A DNA stretch of 64,000 nucleotides. Source: Patella vulgata. Lineage: Eukaryota > Mollusca > Gastropoda > Patellidae. The DNA is taken from the NCBI RefSeq assembly GCF_932274485.2, contig NC_065886.2, positions 42,085,501-42,149,500 on the forward strand, written 5' to 3'. How positions within the stretch are numbered: the stretch's first letter is position 1; the number at the start of each line of letters is the position of its first letter. Shown piece by piece: positions 24,469 through 33,400 of this stretch. Made by a program: the position numbers and the translations under genes. The notes below the pieces were generated by a model. It did not search any database and was not told the DNA's origin. It saw only the letters and a program-made list of their open reading frames with translations.

Positions 24469-27400
24469 ACTTGTGTTTTTTTACTTCATAACTGCTCAGA
24501 GAGCTTAGCTGCTTGTGGATGTAGGTTTCGTTTCCTGGCAACCTATAGTTTTAACATTTTTATAAACAATCATCTTTTATATTACAACCGTTTGTTACTG
24601 TTGAAATGTACCCTCTACATCAGATTTCCCTTGAAACCCTCTTGGCACATTTTCATCCGCTTATAAACTATTATTGTAGTGGTCATCAATCAGAAGATGT
24701 CTGTCAGTTTATTGAAAGTTGTAATATCAGTTGGGAAATAATAACCTAGTTTTCTTCTTTCATTAATCCACTCAATATACCATTGGTATTTTTAGCTTTT
24801 ATCAAAGGTCATTGATGTCTAGCATCTTCATCATATCAAAAAATTTCATTTGAAACAATTTTAAGAAGGCATTATCCTTCCCACCAAGAAAATAATGCTA
24901 ATTAATTGTGAAAAACAATGTATTTAAATTAACAAGAGAATCTCTTAATTATAGAACATCCAGACATTGATTTTACTTAGATTTAAGTATTTTGTTAACC
25001 TCCTTGGAAACGACCAAATTTTTTTTACCTCAAATAACATCTAATTTGAAGACACATTTTTTAACCCTATAGAAAAATAACTTCAAATAGAAAATTATAT
25101 CTTTACCAACTGGCAAAAACCTCCAAAGTGTTAACAACTCATTAATGTCAATGATTTTACTGATTTGATGTATAGAGAATAAGTTTGTGTATAAGTTCCA
25201 CTGTAGATTGTGTCTGGGGAGTATGACTCTGAATCTGGAGGCCTCGGGTTCGATCCCAGTGATTATCAAGGATTATCAAGCCTGGTGTCTCTTATGCCAG
25301 TCTCCACTAGTCCGGTTGGTGTGGAACTGTACAATGTTAAACTTCATTTCATTTCCACTTTAGATTACATAAAGTTTATATATTATTACAAGTAAAACTA
25401 GGTGTGATCTATTCCACTTGTCGTCTGCTTTAAGTGGAAGGTTAATTTAAGGTCTTGTTGAAGTAAATACGTCTTTGTTTGGTGGGAAATACTGCTTGAG
25501 ATTACGTTCCTGACTTTCAAACCACAGCCCTGCCATTATAGAAGAGAGATAGGAAGTTGATAAAACCAGGAATTGCTCTCTTTAAGATAGTGTAAACAAC
25601 CTGAGGACCTTTATGTTAAAACACTTACCAAGGAAATGAAATCTGTCCAATGTTGTAAACACTTTTAATAGACTTTTAGATAAAAAGATTTATTTGAAAT
25701 TGGAGGGAATTTCTAAATAATTTCTTTTTGTCTTTGGTTTTTGCCATTTCTGGCGAAATGGAATATTTTTTGCCATAATTCTGAAGAAATGCATGGATCT
25801 TATTCAATGTTCACCATGCAATGTATTTTAAAGCAACTGTGTGTGGTTTGCATTTTTTAGAAAATGTAAAAATTTTCACATCTTAATCCATGCTAATATG
25901 TGCTCAGATTGATGTTTTAACATTTAATTAAGAAATCAAAATAATAATCTCCCGGCTTGGATTCTATCAAATTTAAACCAGGTTCATCAATTTGGTTCAT
26001 GGTTAATAAAGTTGATGGCTGTCTTGTTATATACCGAGCAGCATAGATCAATTCATCATACTATTTTTGGACGGATATTCCTATCATAGATTCAACTTGC
26101 ACGATATTGTCGTTTGCCAGCGATTCTACAGTGTTAAAATCACTCATAAAGTCTATAATTAATGTTTTAATTGTTCCTATTCCAGTAACACTATTTAAGT
26201 TAGGTAGTTCAGAGTTGAGAGCATTGCTAAAAACAATCCTAAATAGTTGATTTGAAGTTAAAGGTGACGTCCCGGATATATTTCAGTGAATATAACTGAT
26301 TAATTCTGTGTGGACTGCTTTAATATACCTTAATCCCAAGTAACTATCTGAACCTCCTCTGTGATATGTTTTAAAAGAAGTACAAAAGCCCAGTTGTCAG
26401 GTGAAGTTGAAAAACTCTCTGCCACTCTGATGTGAGCTCTGTGACAATGTCCCGCAATACTTCTATTTTTTGTTTTTGACCTAAAACGGGTCTTGCAGGT
26501 TATTGCTGTGTTTGAATAATCTCCTGGTCAAATTCATAAATGATATCAAATAATCGCTTTTATGATGTCACTCAATGGAAAACTATGTAACCCCTGTGAA
26601 CTGTTTGTCAATTTTTGTCAAATTGCTAGCTGAAACTTTCAGACAACATAAACAGGCCATTCCTTCACCTTTTGACATTTGATTTGCATGCTGTGACTTC
26701 TTCTTTAAGGAATCTTGAAACATTCATTCTTAGTGAATGACTGTATGAGAGGCGAGCATATTCAGTAGTGAGTCAAACACTGTTTAAAACAAAAGCATAA
26801 TTATATTCTTGTTTGAAGCAAAATATTAACACAGAATGATCATGACCCGTGCATAAATAACCTCATTTTAATTCCGTTATTGCTCATTCAAAAAACTTCA
26901 CTCAGAAATAATTCCACCAGTCTTACTTGCTGACGTCGGTACACTTATAGATCAACTTGTGACAAAAACGGCAACAAAATTGCAGAAATCAATCTTTGGT
27001 TTAACCATCCACTTTTTGCTGAAATTAATCTGAGAACCAAAAATGGCAAATTTTCAATATTGCAAGTTATTAGAAAAACTTTGAAATTAAACATCTCCTG
27101 AATTAAACACAATTACAAGATCTAGAACACGCAAAATAAAAAACATATCTTTATAAATAAGTCGAGAAATTAAATAGATTTTCTTATACTGTAATTTATC
27201 TGACTAAATACGGAAACTAAATCAAGCACATATTTTGAAGGTCAGATTGCCAATCTGTTTTCTATTTCTGAAAGGTATATTTTTTAGAATGAATTGGAAA
27301 ATACATTTGAAAAAAAAAACGATTCTATAAAGACAATTGTTATATATTTCTAAGAAGCAAATTGGTGAACGTGCCCCTTGATCTAAAGCATTGCACTTCT

Positions 27401-30400
27401 GGTATGACATCAATTCAGTGCATGTTTTTATTCCTGATTCCTCCCTTCTGTCTAAGTAGACTTGCTTATTCCTCATTTTGAAATTCATTTTTTTTAAACA
27501 TTTTGAAATTTTGTCCTTGACAGTGGCAGTCTCAAGGGATTTCAGTACATATTCCGTTAATTTCCAAAATGAATTTTTGACACACAAACATTTGATATCG
27601 TATTTCTAAAATATTGATAGTTATGGTACTGGTAACATTGAAGAACCAGTTGTTCTGGGATAGTTTGGGTATTACTTCAGAGGAAAATGTACTCAGTACC
27701 CACTTGCCTTGCCATGAACTTCAAACAGGTTTGTCTTATCACCGATTAAATCTTCATTGAATGAAGGTAAAATAAACAGGGCCTCCTGGGATCGTAGATA
27801 GTGTCACATCGGCTATGGGAAATGAGTTTATTATAAATGTCAGGGAATTGCTTGTGTGATGAAGAATGTCAATATTATAGATATAGATCTGTTCTCCCAG
27901 CTTCCTATTTAAATCACATTCCAATCAGTACTAACCAATTTTTGTCCGTTTCAGAATTCATGATTGATATTTACCTTACAGATGGGTTATAACATCATTA
28001 TATTTTTTGGCCCTAAGAAAAATAGAACAATTATTTATTAATAAATTTGAATTTGTTGTTGAGTTTTTTTAGAATTTTAATTTTTTATAAAACCACATGT
28101 CGCGTGAGAGTATATTGTCGTCACTTCTGTCTTTCTCACTAGCCTTCTGTTGGTCCTTCCATGATTCTTGAAAAAACCTGAGTTTGTTTATTTCCAACCT
28201 GCTGAAATTTATCAACAAGTCTTAGAAGGAAATCAGGTCAAAATTCAAAGTTGAGGATGGAGTTACAGCCCCTGCCACAAAACCTTGTAAATGCTCTATC
28301 AATGATATTTTGATTGAAAACTTGTGTCACTAAGCTTTTGAATTAGAGCACCAGTTTTGTGTGTGATGTGGTTTTCCTACACATACTATTAGGACAGAGC
28401 TTGATATTCGTAACTCAGTGTTTATCCTGAGATTGCATATCTAAAGTAATGAAAAAAATTTACTTTCCTTCATAACTCATTGAAAATTATTGTTTTGTAC
28501 AGTTAGGAATTTTTTGTAAGTCAAGCCAAATATACTTACTACTGGCTTTTATATTTGAAATAGATGCATGAATTGTGTATCCAATATTCATTTTTATTGA
28601 TACGTGATTAAGTAGAAATGTATTTTAGACCTCTACATATTTAGATGTCGACTTATCAGATGAATTAACATTTTTTATAATTGTTATCTGATGAAGTTAA
28701 TGTTCTATACAAGTACAATTGATTTTGTAGGGTTGCAGATTCTTCTGATGACCACATTTATCTAGCTTTGTTTATCTCAAAAAGAAGGACATTAAACCCA
28801 GTTTTATTTACTATATTTATGTTTCATAATGTCAGTTTAATGTTAGATTGAAAAATAAAAATAAATATTTGCAGATGTCCATTTTTCTTTTGACAGGATA
28901 TTTTTATAAAAATTTATATGACAGTTTCTTGTTTTTGTTAAAGTAGTTGTACCAGATATCTAAGAGTAAAAAAAACCACTCAAATGTCAGAAATTGTCCA
29001 TGTCCGAGAATGTTTCAACCCAGAATATTCAGTTATTTCCAAAATATTCAACATTACTTAAAACAGCATTAGGTAAGATTAGATGAGCTGACAGTTCTTG
29101 CTATAATAGTTTTAAAAAAATAGATAATTATAATGAGCCAAGGAATCAATGATATAATTATAGGCTAGCCTCGATTGTCATTAATGCAATTGTTATGATA
29201 ATAAACAAAGTCTCGATTATCCATTGTTTTGGGTCATGAGCTGCAGAATCCTATTGATTTTCAATGATTTCCAATAATTACTGCCCTTGATGGTCCTTGA
29301 TCGCTTTGCGGACACACTAGAGGCTAAAGTTAATATCCAATTGACTTTAAATTTATACGCAGTGTTTAATGTCAAGAGACAGAATCCTATTCATTTTCAA
29401 CAATTTCCAATAATAATAACTGCCAGAGTTAAGGCCCTTAAACACTTTGAAAAATCTTGTGGACGCTCAAGAGTCTAAAGTTAATATAGATTATTTAAGG
29501 TCATGAGACAAACAATCGAAACAAATTCTAATGTTTTCTGATAATTACTTCATGGGTTATTACTCATAATCAGATTTTCATGTGTTGTAAATGTTCTGAT
29601 TACTGACAAAAGAAAAAAAAATATGTGACAACACTTGTTGACTGTCCGGATGACTTAGCTGCTGTGAGCGTATGTTTTATTGCCTGGCAACCTATCTTTA
29701 GTATTTTTAATGAGTTACATTCACTGAAATAGTTCTATGAGATCCAGGGTTCTATTCCCATGTTTTTCTGAGAAAGTTCCTCAGGATTTTCCAGGACGGA
29801 GGAGCTGGCAAGAAACAGTGTCTAGTTGTTTGGATAGTATAACAAACCAAGCTCCAGTGTACACCATGGCATGCACATAAAAGAACGCTTGACAGTTGGA
29901 ATTCGAAATAGGATTTAGACATAGACATAGCAAGCTGTCAGCGTAAAAGCTTTCCTCATAGAACACTGCATGGCATGGCTATCGTCATTTCCTCAGTTTG
30001 AACCAATTTCTGTAATACAGGAAAGATATCCTTGGAGAATATAGTAATCAAACATTGCGGAATGTCTGAAAGCATGTTCCCAATGCAATTTTTAAAACTC
30101 AAATTGTGGTCAATAATCCATTTTCAATCTATCTCAATCAGTAACAAATATAGAACTGAATAGAGGACATAGATACTTTCAGTCATAACAAAATGAATAC
30201 TGTATTAAACAATCATACAGTTTAATTTTAATCATATTTAGCCATTCGGTCCGTATATTTTGATATTTTTGTGTTTATTGATATCCTGTATGCTTTTTAA
30301 GGTTGCTCGTGGATCGGTGAGTACAATGTTGACTCACTAACCTGGAGGTCCAATGTTCGATCCCTGCATTAGCCCATTCGGAGCAGAACACTAGGGCGTT

Positions 30401-33400
30401 AAACCCTATTTCATTTCATTTGTAAGCTTGCTTTATGTTCACAAGAGTGTGCTCTGTGTTCATGAGGTACTGCTCTGTGTTCACAAGGTAAGCTCTGTGT
30501 TCACAAGGTACTGTATACATGTAGTTATGAAACTGGGGTTTAATATTCACTACCTGTTTTGATATTTTTAGAGCTGACTACATTTTCCACATGAAAAAAG
30601 TCTGTTAATTTCTCTCATTGTCAAAGCCTAATTTCCATGTGTAAATCCACAGAGCGATTCATGAATCCCCATAATTCAAAGATACCCAGTTGAAGTCGGA
30701 GCAGAACAGTAGGACATTGAACTTCATTTCATTTACCCACCTGGAAATAGTCTGTTACTTCATCTCATGTTCAAAGCCTAATTTCCATAAAATTTTGAAA
30801 ATATTTTGTGTGAATCCACAGAGCAAATCATGAATCTCCACAAGAATCAGATTCAGATATACGCACAAATTTCTAGCCCAGCTAGTTACAATATAAAGTA
30901 GCTACAAATACACAAAAGCAATGTACATTTGAATCTCTTAAACATACATTATGCAAGAGCTAAATCGCCCATTGCAGGTCTTTCTTTAGGCCTGAAATGT
31001 TATCTAAATTATTAATTAGACAAATATTAACATGACAGACCATAACAAACTCTTGATGCCATCTGATGGGTACAATATTAAACAGATTTGAATTCTATCT
31101 GCAAGTTTAACTGTAAAAATGGATAATCAAGACTGTTCATTATTGTTACAACGACAATCAAGGCTACTAGTGTTTTTGAAATTTGGTTTTCTCGACTCAG
31201 AGTGAAGTAATTTAACTGAAATTTTCAGCATATTCTCTTTACATTATCTATTTTTGAACTATTATAGCAAGAACTGTCAGCTCTTTATCTAATCTTCCAC
31301 AATACTGCTTTAAACGAATGTTAGTCCAAAAATTTTTCAAGCCCATTAAGTATTTAGAAAGATATGCAGAATAAAATAAATGGGATGTGGTCAAAACGCG
31401 CTATAATCTTTGCTAAACTTTTTATTTTGATGAGCTTCTTTTTAATCTGACTGAATTCAAGCTCTGAGATTATCTGCCATTGATATTTTGGTTTAATTTT
31501 TGTAACTAAATGTTAAATAATCAATTTGACTCAAATTGATTATTTAACATTTAATTAAGAAAATTAGTACATTGTAGCATGTATTAATGCATATCAAAAT
31601 AGACACTCTCCAACTTATATGTTATGTAATTTTAAAGTCTTCTGTATTTAAAGTTAACATAATGCAGCCATGATGATTTCTTATTGATCTGTGTTTGAAA
31701 ATTTAATAACGGTATCGAAGGAACCAAATTGGATATATGGTAGTAATTTCTGCTTCTCAATAAACTCAACGAATTCGTCCTTGCATGTAATTTTTTTAAA
31801 TCAAATTTTATTACAATATTACTTCCAGACTAGTCAATTTATTGGTTAGTGATCACAAAAGTGAACGGTCCGTGTAGAGCAATAAGTCTATAAAAGGAAA
31901 GACTTGTGGGTACAATGTAAACAAATGAAGCAAAACTGTCTCTCTGGCACCATAGCACAATATATATCTATAGATAACAAACTATTAACAAAATAGTGCA
32001 ATAAAAAACTGATTAGGGGCTTACAACTAAATCTATTATTTAAAGCTTTCGTTCTTTATTATTGTCCTGACACATAAAATAAATACTGTTAGCAGACTAA
32101 CCACATGGGGCAACTTTATAGATCCATATAGACTATTTCGGATTGTCTCTAACAGAAAGATATTAATGTATTTTGAGTATGGTCAGAGTGTTAGAAGCTT
32201 ATTTTTATGATAAAGGGGACTAACTATGGCATGATTTTGCACATGTATGTTTCACAATGCTTAATGAGTTTATTTGGTAGACTATTGACTATATATGCAT
32301 ATCATTTTAGCGTCTTAACTGTCCTCAACCATGATTCATATCCAATATTCTTGGTTTTATAAAGACAATGGTATCCCATACCGATATGGTCATGCCTCTT
32401 TGACAATATTAAACTAACATGTCAACCCTGGACTACTAATTAATTTTATGTGTTGCCCATCATTTTTTTATTACATGTAAGTGCTATAAAAATACTAACG
32501 TTAGTTATTCTAAGGGTGATTACGATTAATGTCTTTGATAAATTCAGCGCCATTGTTACAGGAAATGCACATTGTATGCTTTATAACCCTCTAATGGTAT
32601 CTTAGTTGCTGATGCTATTAGTTGTTTTGCTTAATAATAGCGTGCTGGCAACCATTTGCATTTTTTTTTTATCTTTTCTGCATTTTACCATTACATAACA
32701 AATAGTACGACTAAGCAACTAAAAGAAAGGAACTCATCCATAACGGAAGTACTGTAATTAATATCTAATTATCAGTTAGTTTATTCTACTACTTGATGCA
32801 TTTATAGATTTTTTTAAAATGAACTAGAGACAAAGGACAATTTATCAGATCTTCAACATCCAAAAACAGGTAGTTGTTACAATTTAGAAAATTAACTTTA
32901 CATGTACATAATGTTAATAAATTAATGCCCATGAGCAAATGTTGATCAGAACTCATCAATTTTTCTCCCCATTATAACCTCAAAGAACGCATTTTTGACC
33001 TCAATTGTAACTTTTCCCTACCAATTATTTGAGGTTTTGAAACTTTAAACTTAGGAGATGCTCTTTACATATGAAGCAACATGTAACATTGATCTGTTGT
33101 GTTTCTGTAAAGACAATTAAATCTGGTTATCATTTATGAAAAGGCCTACATGTAGTTTGTATTTTTGATCAAGATCAAAATGTGCCATACATTTAACTTT
33201 TTTCACCACTTTTTATACGCCCACATTGAAATGTGGTCGTATATTGTCGTCGCCCCCGTCCGTCCGTCCGGCATCCACAATTGCTTGTGGACGCTCTAGA
33301 GGCCAAAGTTAATATCAGATTGACTTTAAATTTATACACAGTGTTTAAGGTCATGAGACGAAGAATCCAATTAATTTTCAACGATTTCCGTTAATTCCTG

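Larger units (their letters stand above)
23750..24560 (+). repeat. 'gcctggcaacc' repeat, broken by an S2 SINE
   Basis: Diverged tandem subunits with CTTCCAGAGTTATT (three times, about 160 bases apart). The end TTTCCTGGCAACCTATAGTT appears after the S2 insertion at 24152-24462. Confidence 0.55.

Noticed and set aside
27222-27587. 121-codon - strand frame, the longest in NAXD intron 8
   Set aside because: Lysine- and phenylalanine-rich low-complexity composition typical of AT-rich chance frames, with no recognisable domain.
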